In this document: piece after piece, positions 44,792 to 52,705 of the stretch
How positions within the stretch are numbered: the stretch's first letter is position 1
Layout: each line of letters opens with the position of its first letter
NCBI GenBank assembly: GCA_040390855.1
Contig: JAZJXO010000002.1
Location: 1 to 64,000, forward strand
DNA from: Parvibaculum sp040390855
GTDB lineage: Bacteria > Pseudomonadota > Alphaproteobacteria > Parvibaculales > Parvibaculaceae
Reading direction: 5' to 3'
DNA: 64,000 nt
Notes under the pieces: model-generated
Database searches by the model: none
The model's input: only the letters and a program-made list of their open reading frames with translations
What the model was told of the DNA's origin: nothing
Translations under genes and position numbers: made by a program

Positions 44792-44805
44792 AACATATAT
44801 ATGTT
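44792..44805. promoter_or_regulatory. 14-bp palindrome before the enoyl-CoA hydratase gene
   Basis: AACATATATATGTT is a perfect palindrome 20 bp upstream of the start codon, immediately before the GGGGAG ribosome-binding site. Its half ATATGTTAT resembles the arm TATGTGTTAT at 36402. Possible repressor site in the divergent 156-bp region. Confidence 0.5.
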
Positions 44806-44824
44806 ATTCAGGGGAGACGCGAAC

Positions 44825-45637
44825 ATGACAACGGAACCGGCCTTGCTCGAAAAAAGGGGCCACATCGCCCTCATCACGCTCAACCGCCCGGAAGCGCGCA
44901 ACTCGTTTAGTCCGGAGATGTTGGTCAGGCTTGCCGGTCATTGGGAAGAAGTGCGCGACGACGAAAATATCCGCGTCGCCATCGTCACCGGTGCCGGAGA
45001 CAAGGCGTTTTGTTCGGGTGCGGATCTCGGACAACTCATCCCGCTCATAAACGGCGCACGCAAACCGCAAAACGAATGGGACCAGAAGATTCTGGACGAT
45101 CCGAATATTTTGGCCAAGGGCTTGTTGCGTACATTCGATGTGACAAAGCCGGTCATCGCCGCGATCAACGGCTTTGCCGTCGCAGGCGGCATGGAACTGG
45201 CACAAGGAACTGACATGCGTATCGCTGCGGATAATGCAAGGCTCGGTGTGCAGGAAGTCAAATGGGCGATTTTCCCGGGCGGCGGTTCAACAGTTCGCCT
45301 TCCGCGCCAGATACCTTATGCAAGAGCAATGGAACTGCTGCTCACCGGCGATCTGATCAGCGCGCAGGAAGCTTATGATCTGGGATTCCTGAATCGTGTT
45401 GTTCCACAGAACCAGGTGCTCGACGCGGCATTCGAACTCGCGGAGAAAATTGCCGCCAACGGTCCGATCGCCGTTCAGGCGATCCGAAAATCCGCTCGCG
45501 AATGTCTGGGACGTCCCGAGAGCGAGGCGATGGGTATGGAGTCGCGCTTTGCGGCACCCGTGTTCAAAACCGAGGATGCCCGCGAGGGCCCCAAGGCATT
45601 CATGGAGAAGCGCAAGCCGAACTATAAGGGCCGCTGA
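44825..45637 (+). CDS. Enoyl-CoA hydratase/isomerase (crotonase family)
   Basis: About 270 aa. The oxyanion loop KAFCSGADLG and second segment NGFAVAGGMELAQ are present. Glu in GGMELA and Glu in GVQEVKWA match the two catalytic glutamates of enoyl-CoA hydratase 1. The start at 44825 has GGGGAG upstream; the ATG at 44801 falls inside a palindrome. Forms a two-gene plus-strand operon with the luciferase-like gene. Confidence 0.92.
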   Translation: MTTEPALLEKRGHIALITLNRPEARNSFSPEMLVRLAGHWEEVRDDENIRVAIVTGAGDKAFCSGADLGQLIPLINGARKPQNEWDQKILDDPNILAKGLLRTFDVTKPVIAAINGFAVAGGMELAQGTDMRIAADNARLGVQEVKWAIFPGGGSTVRLPRQIPYARAMELLLTGDLISAQEAYDLGFLNRVVPQNQVLDAAFELAEKIAANGPIAVQAIRKSARECLGRPESEAMGMESRFAAPVFKTEDAREGPKAFMEKRKPNYKGR

Positions 45638-45676
45638 AACAAGAAATCGAAATCATTACGACAGGGAGGCGTTCCG

Positions 45677-46765
45677 ATGCAGTTCGGCATACAGATGGTT
45701 TTTCAGAATTTCGACAAAACCAACTCCGGCGTAACCGACGGCCAGGTCTATGACGAAGAGATCCGTCTCGGGCTTTTGGCGGAAGAACTCGGCTTCGACG
45801 CATTGTGGCCTGTCGAACATCATTTCGAGGACTATTCGTTTTGTCCCGACAACACTCAGTTCCTGAGCTATATGGCGGCGCGCACCAAACGTATCAAGCT
45901 GGGTACGGGCGCCGTCATCCTTCCCTGGAATGTGCCCGTTCGGATCGCGGAAAAGGTCGTCCTGCTGGATCATCTTTGCCAAGGCCGAACACTCTTTGGA
46001 ATGGGTCGCGGCCTGGCGCGCAGGGAATATGTCGGCATGGGCGTGAACATGGACGAAGCGCGCCGACGCTTAGACGAAGCAAGCCCGATGATCATCGACG
46101 CTCTCGAGACTGGCTTCATCGAAGGGAGCGGCCCTTTCTATCCGCAGAAGCGGACCGAAATCCGTCCCAATCCGCGCGGCTCCTTCAAGGGCCGCATCTA
46201 TCAGGTCGCCATGTCGCCGGAATCTGTTCTTCAATGTGCGAAAGCTGGCGCGCGGATGGTGATCTTCGCTCAAAAGCCGTGGGAGGCTCAGGCCGAGGCC
46301 GTCAAGGAATACAAGGCAGCATACAAGACGCAGCATGGCGACGAGGCGCCGCCGATCATGATTTGCGACTTCACCTATTGCGACACAGATCCTGCTCGCG
46401 CGAAGGAGTTAGGACAGAAATATGTGACCAACTATCTGCTTTCGGTACTCGATCACTATGAATTGGCTGGCGAGCATTTTAAAAACGCTAAGGGCTACGA
46501 GTCCTACGCCCAATCCGTCGACGCCATTCGTGCACTCGGCAAGGATGGAATGGCCAAAACCTATCTCGATGTCACGGCCTGGGGAACGCCAAAGGAAATC
46601 ATCGAAAAGTTCGAATATCGAAAATCACTTCTGGGCGAATTCGACATCAATCCCTGCTTCCTATTCGGCGGCATGAGCTATGACGAGGCAGAAGAAAGCA
46701 TGCGTTCGTTCGCCAACCACGTTATACCGGCCTTGAGAAAGAGCAACAAACGCAAGGTGGCGTGA
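45677..46765 (+). CDS. LLM-class flavin-dependent oxidoreductase
   Basis: 362 aa. Bacterial luciferase-like TIM barrel: EELGFDALWPVEHHF, the RTKRIKLGTGAVILPWNVPVRIAE core and GRTLFGMGRGLARREY. These enzymes use reduced FMN with oxygen for monooxygenation, including Baeyer-Villiger reactions. AGGGAGG precedes the ATG. It sits 40 bp after the enoyl-CoA hydratase gene. No flavin reductase is seen nearby. Substrate unknown. Confidence 0.9.
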   Translation: MQFGIQMVFQNFDKTNSGVTDGQVYDEEIRLGLLAEELGFDALWPVEHHFEDYSFCPDNTQFLSYMAARTKRIKLGTGAVILPWNVPVRIAEKVVLLDHLCQGRTLFGMGRGLARREYVGMGVNMDEARRRLDEASPMIIDALETGFIEGSGPFYPQKRTEIRPNPRGSFKGRIYQVAMSPESVLQCAKAGARMVIFAQKPWEAQAEAVKEYKAAYKTQHGDEAPPIMICDFTYCDTDPARAKELGQKYVTNYLLSVLDHYELAGEHFKNAKGYESYAQSVDAIRALGKDGMAKTYLDVTAWGTPKEIIEKFEYRKSLLGEFDINPCFLFGGMSYDEAEESMRSFANHVIPALRKSNKRKVA

Positions 46766-46822
46766 CGCGTCCGCCTCTTGATGCCACGTGACGGTCTGGT
46801 CCATAAATCAGGCAACAATTTT

Positions 46823-46864
46823 CCTTGTCGCCAATGCTCCGTGAACGGAGATATGGCGACAAGG
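46823..46864. terminator. Bidirectional hairpin between convergent genes
   Basis: CCTTGTCGCCA pairs with TGGCGACAAGG (11 bp) and, inside a 3x3 internal loop, CTCCGT pairs with ACGGAG around a 2-nt turn. It lies midway between the convergent luciferase-like and KstD-like genes and probably stops transcription from both sides; T/A tracts on either side are modest. Confidence 0.75.
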
Positions 46865-46893
46865 CAATTTCCACGTCAAACACTCCTAAAATG

Positions 46894-48585
46894 TCAGATG
46901 CGTCCTGCTCCATTCATGGCAGAAATGTAACCGAATGTCATGGCTGGTCCGATGGTCGCGCCGGGTCCGGGGTAGGAATTTCCCATGACGGATGCTGTGC
47001 TGTTTCCCGCCGCCCATAAACCTTCGATAACCTCTCCCGACTGCGAGACTACCTGTCCGAACTTGTTGATAACAAGCCCGCCACGCGTTCCGATGTCGCC
47101 GGGATAGAGGCGGATGGCAAAGAAAGGAGCTTTCGTCAATGGCGCTAAGTTCGGATTTTTGAAATAGGGATCGCCATACATGCGGTCATGCGCACTGTCG
47201 CCCCTATGATAGTCCTCATCGACGCCGGTCTCGGCAAGCTTGTTGAATCGCTCCATCGACTTCGCAAGACGATCCGCCGGAACACTTATCTTTTCCGCAA
47301 GTTCCGCAAGGCTTGGTGCCGACACCACGTCGCCGCTTTCGTCCCACCGTTTCGGTATGGGCTGGCGCGGCATGTTCGAGGCAATCATATAGTAATCCTT
47401 GTACGCCTTATCCAGGATAAGCCATACCGGCACACAGGACGTGCCTGTCCCGTTATGCATTTCGTAAATTCTGGTGACCACATCGCAATAAGGCGCTGCC
47501 TCGTTTACAAAACGATCGCCGGAGGAATTCACGATCATAGATCCCGGCAGCGAGCGTTCGAGAACGCAAAAATGCGGGTTCTCGTTGGCATTTACGTGAC
47601 TGACCGGACCCCACCAGGCGTCGTCCATCAGATCGAGCCGGGCACCGATGCTCTCGCCGGCACGAATGGCATCGCCCGTATCGCTTTCGGCGGCAAGTGA
47701 CCATTTCGTGCTTGTGGGATGCGGTAGATACCGATCGCGCATTTCCTGGTTGTGGGCAAAACCGCCGGCGGTCAGAGCCACACCGCGCCGCGCCTTGTAC
47801 CGAAGCGTTTTGCCGCCCTTCGACACCTCGGCACCGACAACGCGACCGTTCTCGATCACCAGCGATGTCAGGGCCGTATTCAGTTCGAACGGAATGTTGG
47901 CGCGCAATATGGAGTAAAAAAGTCGACCAGCGGTGCCCTGCCCTGCCGTCATCACTTTTCTTCCAAGCAGCCTGTTTGTGATCGTGTTGAAAGCCGCCTT
48001 CATGAACTTGCGTTTTCCGTCCCAATGACGGCTCATCCGGGCGACCGAAAACAACTCAAACAACAAGAGACCGGCGTAATGAGTACCCGACAGAACCGGA
48101 GGTCGGAAATATTTCTGATTGTCGCCCAGCAAAGTCCCGTTGAAGGGAACGGCTTCTAGGGCGCGGCCCTCAGAGAAGCCGCCAGTCGCTTCAGGGTAAT
48201 AATCTGAATATCCCTTGCTCCAAATGAAGCGCGTTTCAGTGTGATCGCGCAGGAACTCGATCATCTGTGGACCGTACTTCACAAACGATTCCTGAACTTC
48301 CGAGGGCACGCGGTTGCCGACTGTGCTGGCCATGTAGGTTCTGGCCCGCTCCTCCGAGTCCGGTAACCCGCCTTCATGTACTAGATAGTTGTTGGGAATC
48401 CAGACCACGCCACCTGACCGAGCCGTGCTGCCACCCATATAAGGCGCTTTTTCGATCACCAGCGTGTCGAGGCCCAGATGATTGGCCGTCAGGGCCGACA
48501 CCATACCGGCACCACCGCCGCCCACGACCAGCCAGTCCACTTCCTTATCCCAGCGAATGCCGGCTCCCGCTCCATTGTCAGCCAT
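46894..48585 (-). CDS. KstD-like FAD-dependent dehydrogenase
   Basis: 563 aa of the 3-ketosteroid delta1-dehydrogenase / fumarate reductase flavoprotein family. The N-terminal FAD loop is VVGGGGAGMVSA, followed by GGSTARSGG. Residues near GYSDYYPEATGG and the late RLYPGDIGTRGG (near residue 490) match tyrosines used by KstD to abstract a proton and stabilise the enolate of a 3-ketone. Related enzymes desaturate 4-oxocyclohexanecarboxylate toward 4-hydroxybenzoate (ChcC of Sinomonas). Whether a steroid or a simple ring ketone is the substrate cannot be read from the sequence. Confidence 0.85.
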   Translation of the reverse strand: MADNGAGAGIRWDKEVDWLVVGGGGAGMVSALTANHLGLDTLVIEKAPYMGGSTARSGGVVWIPNNYLVHEGGLPDSEERARTYMASTVGNRVPSEVQESFVKYGPQMIEFLRDHTETRFIWSKGYSDYYPEATGGFSEGRALEAVPFNGTLLGDNQKYFRPPVLSGTHYAGLLLFELFSVARMSRHWDGKRKFMKAAFNTITNRLLGRKVMTAGQGTAGRLFYSILRANIPFELNTALTSLVIENGRVVGAEVSKGGKTLRYKARRGVALTAGGFAHNQEMRDRYLPHPTSTKWSLAAESDTGDAIRAGESIGARLDLMDDAWWGPVSHVNANENPHFCVLERSLPGSMIVNSSGDRFVNEAAPYCDVVTRIYEMHNGTGTSCVPVWLILDKAYKDYYMIASNMPRQPIPKRWDESGDVVSAPSLAELAEKISVPADRLAKSMERFNKLAETGVDEDYHRGDSAHDRMYGDPYFKNPNLAPLTKAPFFAIRLYPGDIGTRGGLVINKFGQVVSQSGEVIEGLWAAGNSTASVMGNSYPGPGATIGPAMTFGYISAMNGAGRI

Positions 48586-48699
48586 ATGCGTGCTCCCTCA
48601 ATTTGTCCAACACACCGAAACCCCGTGCCGCCCGCTTATAGCGCCGTATGAAAGAACAGCAGGCGACCCTCCACCTCCCCGCTCTCCGGGGTGCATGTT

Positions 48700-49155
48700 T
48701 CAATCGTGTGCCTGCTCGTAAACCTGATACTCGATGCCGCCGGGATAAACGCGCCCTTCGCCTACACCCAGGACCCTGTTCAGCCATTTGTATTTTTCGG
48801 CACCGGTCTCGAAACGCAGTTGGCTCAAAAAATACGAATCGCCGATTTTCGTTTCTCCGCCGCTGACCGCCGCAGTGACGAACTTTTCGTTATATTCGAG
48901 AAAGCCCGTATAATGCGCATAGATATGTGCGCCATCATTCGTCTGCAGAACAATCCGCACGTCGATATGCCCCAAATTCTCGGAGTCGATGACGATCCAG
49001 TCGGCGCCACTGCTGCAAACAGTGCCCGTGAGGCGCTTGCCTTCGAACGCGCCCCCCGTAATATTGGCAACAAGCCGTTTGCCGCGTGACGTGTCGCCAA
49101 TGTCGAATGGCGTGGCGACAAGAACGTGGATTTTCATCAAAGGAACTAGCTTCAT
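48700..49155 (-). CDS. DUF3237 protein
   Basis: 151 aa beta-barrel-like family of unknown function: GGAFEGKRLTGTVCSSGADW, HYTGFLEYNEKF and YKWLNRVLGVGEGRVYPGGIEYQVYE are the conserved stretches. No catalytic motif is evident. An internal ATG at residue 7 is an alternative start. It lies between the KstD-like gene and the hydratase gene on the same strand; DUF3237 proteins occur often in aromatic or steroid catabolic clusters. Confidence 0.8.
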   Translation of the reverse strand: MKLVPLMKIHVLVATPFDIGDTSRGKRLVANITGGAFEGKRLTGTVCSSGADWIVIDSENLGHIDVRIVLQTNDGAHIYAHYTGFLEYNEKFVTAAVSGGETKIGDSYFLSQLRFETGAEKYKWLNRVLGVGEGRVYPGGIEYQVYEQAHD

Positions 49156-49250
49156 GTGCTTTTAATCCTTATACGGAATGATATATTTTACATTGGCAAG
49201 ATATTGCGCGTTATTTTTTCTTTTTGGCGCAGTCACCGACCGTCTACAAC

Positions 49251-50042
49251 TCAGGTAAAACTCACCGACAGATCGCCCAATCCCTGGTCGAAGCGGCACA
49301 AAACGTCGTCACCGGCCTTAACGGGGATTGCCCGAACGAAGGACCCGGTGAGCACGACCTGCCCCGGTTCGAACACAACGCCGAATTGGCCGAGCTTATT
49401 TGCAAGCCAGGCGACGGACGTGACAGGATTGCCCAGAACCGCTGAGGAATCGCCCTCGACCTCCATCTTGCCGTTCAAGTTCAACTCACCATGCACACGC
49501 CGCACGTCGATCGTGTCGAGCCGTCTCGGATTGGCCCCCAATACGACAGCCCCGCAGGCAGCCAGATCGGCTACGGTGTCAATTATGCCGAAACCGGGCC
49601 CCGGCATGACACGGAAATCAACGATCTCAATCGCAGGGACAACAAAATCGGTCGCTCTGATGACGTCGACGGGCAGTATGCCCGGTCCCTTGAGCGCGTG
49701 CTTCATGACGAACGCGATTTCGATTTCGATCATCGGACGGAAAAACCGGGAAGCATCTATCGGCGTTGCTTCAGGCAGGAACATGTCGTCGGTCATGGCG
49801 CTGAAATCCGGCTCTGAAGATCCGGCCATTTCCTGCATCGGTTTCGACGTGAGCCCTACCTTGTAGCCCCTCACCTTAGCGCCCGCGTCAACCTTGCGGC
49901 GCACGAACTCTTCCTGAACCAGATAGGAATCCTCAATGGTCAAGTCAGGATAGGTTCCGGTCAGCCGCGGCAGCGGCTGACGTGTCTTGTACACATCGAA
50001 AAGCTCGTCAACGATTTTTGACCTTGTTGCACTATCCAGCAT
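49251..50042 (-). CDS. 2-oxo-hepta-3-ene-1,7-dioate / 2-keto-4-pentenoate hydratase
   Basis: 263 aa of the MhpD/HpaH family. Expected motifs: VRGYKVGLTSKPMQ, the metal-binding MIEIEIAFV, VPAIEIVDFR and VLTGSFVRAIPVKAGD. It hydrates the dienol made after ring fission and isomerisation to give the aldolase substrate. Its start overlaps the stop of the aldolase gene by 11 bp. In the Hpa pathway this is HpaH; the exact chain length of the substrate is not readable. Confidence 0.9.
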   Translation of the reverse strand: MLDSATRSKIVDELFDVYKTRQPLPRLTGTYPDLTIEDSYLVQEEFVRRKVDAGAKVRGYKVGLTSKPMQEMAGSSEPDFSAMTDDMFLPEATPIDASRFFRPMIEIEIAFVMKHALKGPGILPVDVIRATDFVVPAIEIVDFRVMPGPGFGIIDTVADLAACGAVVLGANPRRLDTIDVRRVHGELNLNGKMEVEGDSSAVLGNPVTSVAWLANKLGQFGVVFEPGQVVLTGSFVRAIPVKAGDDVLCRFDQGLGDLSVSFT

Positions 50043-50820
50043 TTTTTGTTCCAGTTTTTTCTTTTACAGTCGTGAGACTCGCCAGGCTCGCCGAAGAGAG
50101 CGCCGCAATGTCTGTCGTAACCGAGACCATCTGAAACCCTTGCGCGACACGCAGCGGTGCGACGATCGCGTTTGACAGGACGGCGACCGCCTTTCCGTGT
50201 CGCTTACATGCGGCAACAATGGTTTTTATCGCATCGTCAAAATCGGGTTTTCCGTCATTGTCTCCCGGCGGCAGGCCGAGCGCGACCGAAAGGTCGAACG
50301 GCCCCACCAGAACGGCATCAACTCCCGGCAAGCCGACGATTTCATCAACCTGATCGAGCGCAGAGCGCGTCTCAATCATCGGAATGACGGCTACACGATC
50401 ATTGGCCGTGAAGGCATAACCCATACCGTCGCGCGTTCCGACACGCACAGGCCCGAAGCTGCGGCGGCCCACCGGCGGATAGCGGCAGGAGTCAACCAAA
50501 CTCCTCGCGTCGTCGGCCGTCTGGATCATCGGAGCAACAACACCAAGGGCACCCGCGTCCAGAACGCGGCCTATGATTCCCGGCTCGTTCCATGGCACAC
50601 GGACGATAGCCGGAAGTCCGCGAATGTCGGCAGCGCGGATCATATCAAGCGCCTGTCCGTAGTCCATGCAGCCATGCTGCATATCGACGAGTATCCAGTC
50701 GAAACCAAGCGACGAAACGGCCTCGACTCCGAGCGCGCCGGGCATCATGCACCAGGCGCCGAATGTTACCTCGCCCGCCGCCCAACGTGATTTCAAAGAC
50801 ACGGCTTCCGCCATTTTCAT
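50032..50820 (-). CDS. HpaI-type 2-oxo acid aldolase
   Basis: 262 aa class II aldolase of the HpcH/HpaI family. Catalytic and metal residues known from HpaI are visible in order: VDMQHG (His), RVPWNEPG (Arg), MIETRSALDQV (Glu ligand) and VGPFDLSVALG (Asp ligand). It splits a 4-hydroxy-2-oxo acid into pyruvate and an aldehyde. It lies between the FAH-family gene (5-bp gap) and the hydratase gene (overlap), so the three are tightly coupled. Confidence 0.92.
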   Translation of the reverse strand: MKMAEAVSLKSRWAAGEVTFGAWCMMPGALGVEAVSSLGFDWILVDMQHGCMDYGQALDMIRAADIRGLPAIVRVPWNEPGIIGRVLDAGALGVVAPMIQTADDARSLVDSCRYPPVGRRSFGPVRVGTRDGMGYAFTANDRVAVIPMIETRSALDQVDEIVGLPGVDAVLVGPFDLSVALGLPPGDNDGKPDFDDAIKTIVAACKRHGKAVAVLSNAIVAPLRVAQGFQMVSVTTDIAALSSASLASLTTVKEKTGTKNAG

Positions 50821-50825
50821 ATCCC

Positions 50826-51656
50826 CTAGAATTGCCCGAGAGCGACGCGACGAACTATCTCGGTATCCGTCGGTTCGTGGCCGACCTTATGGGTGGGGGC
50901 AGGTACCTCCTGCACAGTGTTGGAGATCTTGCCGATGCCCGTCACTTCCACTTCGACGACGTCGCCCGGGTTCATGGGCCGGGAATTGGCAGGCGTCCCG
51001 GTGAGCACAATGTCGCCCGGCAGAAAGGTGATATGGCGCGAGAGGTCGGCGAAGATATAGTCGATCGGGAAGGTCATTTCGCTGATCGGATCCTGCTGCA
51101 CGACCTTGCCGTTGACATAGGTCCGCACCGTCTCCTTGCGGATATCAACGCCACGCACGATCCCGGGACCGACAGGACAGAAACCGTCCTGTCCCTTCAC
51201 ACGCAGCATTGAGCCCGCATCCGTGTCGCGGAAATCCTGCGCACCGACGTCGTTTGCCGGCGCGAAACCCGCCAGATAATCCCAGACATCCTCGCGCGCG
51301 ACATTGCGCATGGGCTTACCGACAATCGCAGCGATCTCGCCTTCATAATTCAAATATTTGCAGTTCGCGGGCCGATTGAGAAAGCCGCGATGCGAATTGA
51401 GCGTCGTGAGCGGCTTCTGAAAATAGGTCGGCGTAACGAGCGGCGGTGCCTTGAACTCGACACGGCGCGAGTCGTAGTTCAGATGAATGCAGATGATCTT
51501 GGTCGGATCACAAGGCGGCAGATAAGTCGCATCAGCATCTTCCACCGTTCTCCCATCGCCAAGCCGCAGCTTGTCGCCCTCAGGGCGCACCCAGGTTGGC
51601 ACGCCTTCATGCAGGATGCGGCGCCATTCCTCGCGGGGACCGTCCAGAACCGACAT
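50826..51656 (-). CDS. FAH-family isomerase/decarboxylase (HpaG-like)
   Basis: 276 aa. The fumarylacetoacetate-hydrolase fold metal ligands are in NYEGEIAAIVG (ExE) and ANDVGAQDFRD, followed by RVKGQDGFCPVGPGIV and FLPGDIVLTGTPAN. In homoprotocatechuate degradation this family carries out decarboxylation and isomerisation (HpaG, a duplicated protein in E. coli); here there is a single domain and no second copy nearby. Acylpyruvate hydrolysis is the alternative. A structured 126-bp gap separates it from the dioxygenase gene. Confidence 0.85.
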   Translation of the reverse strand: MSVLDGPREEWRRILHEGVPTWVRPEGDKLRLGDGRTVEDADATYLPPCDPTKIICIHLNYDSRRVEFKAPPLVTPTYFQKPLTTLNSHRGFLNRPANCKYLNYEGEIAAIVGKPMRNVAREDVWDYLAGFAPANDVGAQDFRDTDAGSMLRVKGQDGFCPVGPGIVRGVDIRKETVRTYVNGKVVQQDPISEMTFPIDYIFADLSRHITFLPGDIVLTGTPANSRPMNPGDVVEVEVTGIGKISNTVQEVPAPTHKVGHEPTDTEIVRRVALGQF

Positions 51657-51679
51657 TTATTCCTCCAGTGTTGATTGAC

Positions 51680-51729
51680 CGATCTACAGATCGATTGAAA
51701 AGTATGGGGAGCGCATCCGCGCGCTTCCC
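51680..51729 (-). promoter_or_regulatory. Palindrome and hairpin in the dioxygenase-FAH gap
   Basis: GGGGAGCGC (51706-51714) pairs with GCGCTTCCC (51721-51729) in a 9-bp stem with one G-U. Closer to the downstream gene is the palindrome CGATCTACAGATCG (51680-51693). No T-run. Possibly an mRNA-processing hairpin followed by an operator or internal promoter. Confidence 0.4.
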
Positions 51730-51782
51730 AACGCCCAGTACCCTTCTCAGGAAAGGCACCGGGTGGGGAATTTTCGGACGAC

Positions 51783-52691
51783 TTAGTCGGCGGCCGTCTC
51801 CATCATGCCGCTGGTCACGCCTTCGACGGGTCCGTGGCCATAGGCATCGCGCTGATAGTATTCTGACTGATGCGTTGCCGGACGCGCACCCCATCCGATC
51901 TCGCACATCCATCCCGACGGGTTGACGAAATAGAAGGAATACATGTGATCGTTGGCGTGACGCCCCGGTTCGATCGCGATCGGCACATTGTTTTGCTTCA
52001 CGATATCGTAGGCCAGCCCGACATCGTCGAAGTTCTCGACTTCGAACATCATGTGGTTGATGCGCTTTTCGCCGGGCGGTCCGAAGGCAATCGTATGATC
52101 GCGTTCATTGCAGTGCAGGAACATCAGGTCGAATGGCCGGGGAAGGCCTGGGAACGGTATGCGATACTCAATACCGCCGCGCATACCGAGCAACTTGTAG
52201 AACTCATAGGTCTTCTCGAAGCCAACCGTCTCGCGCAGGATCAAATGTCCTAATCCGCCGCCGCCGGTTTTGAATTTACCATGCATTCTGCGCCCCGAAT
52301 GAAAGGGCTTGTCGAACTGAAGCTGCGGTCCGTGGAAAATCTCGAGCGGATTTCCGCTTGCATCCTCAAGCTTCATGATTTCCAGCACGCGGCGGTCGTC
52401 GGATTCCTCTTGCGAACCGATACGGACCTTCACGCCTGCATTCGTCAGTGTCTTGTACATTTCCCTGAATTCCTCGACCCCCGCCACGCGCAGGCCAAGA
52501 AAATTCAGATCGTCACTCCCGTCTTCCTCGACGATCAGACGATGATGCCAATAATCCATGCGGAAATAGCATCGTCCAGCCTCACCTTCGTCGGCGACCT
52601 CGAGGCCGAGGATATTGGTAGCGTAGTCTTTCCATTGAGCGAGGCTTTTGACGCCAATTCCCGCGTATCCCAATTCCGTGATCTGGACCAT
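51783..52691 (-). CDS. Type I extradiol ring-cleavage dioxygenase
   Basis: About 302 aa two-domain vicinal-oxygen-chelate dioxygenase of the BphC/HsaC/HPCD class. The 2-His-1-Glu metal triad is seen as GHLIL (His149), INHMMFE (His213) and WMCEIGW (Glu264). It cleaves a catechol next to its hydroxyls, using Fe(II) or Mn(II). The ATG at 52691 has GGAGG upstream and starts 14 bp after the aldehyde dehydrogenase stop; the open frame to 52769 overlaps that gene. Context suggests a homoprotocatechuate-like catechol. Confidence 0.92.
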   Translation of the reverse strand: MVQITELGYAGIGVKSLAQWKDYATNILGLEVADEGEAGRCYFRMDYWHHRLIVEEDGSDDLNFLGLRVAGVEEFREMYKTLTNAGVKVRIGSQEESDDRRVLEIMKLEDASGNPLEIFHGPQLQFDKPFHSGRRMHGKFKTGGGGLGHLILRETVGFEKTYEFYKLLGMRGGIEYRIPFPGLPRPFDLMFLHCNERDHTIAFGPPGEKRINHMMFEVENFDDVGLAYDIVKQNNVPIAIEPGRHANDHMYSFYFVNPSGWMCEIGWGARPATHQSEYYQRDAYGHGPVEGVTSGMMETAAD

Positions 52692-52705
52692 CTGCGTGCC
52701 CTCCC

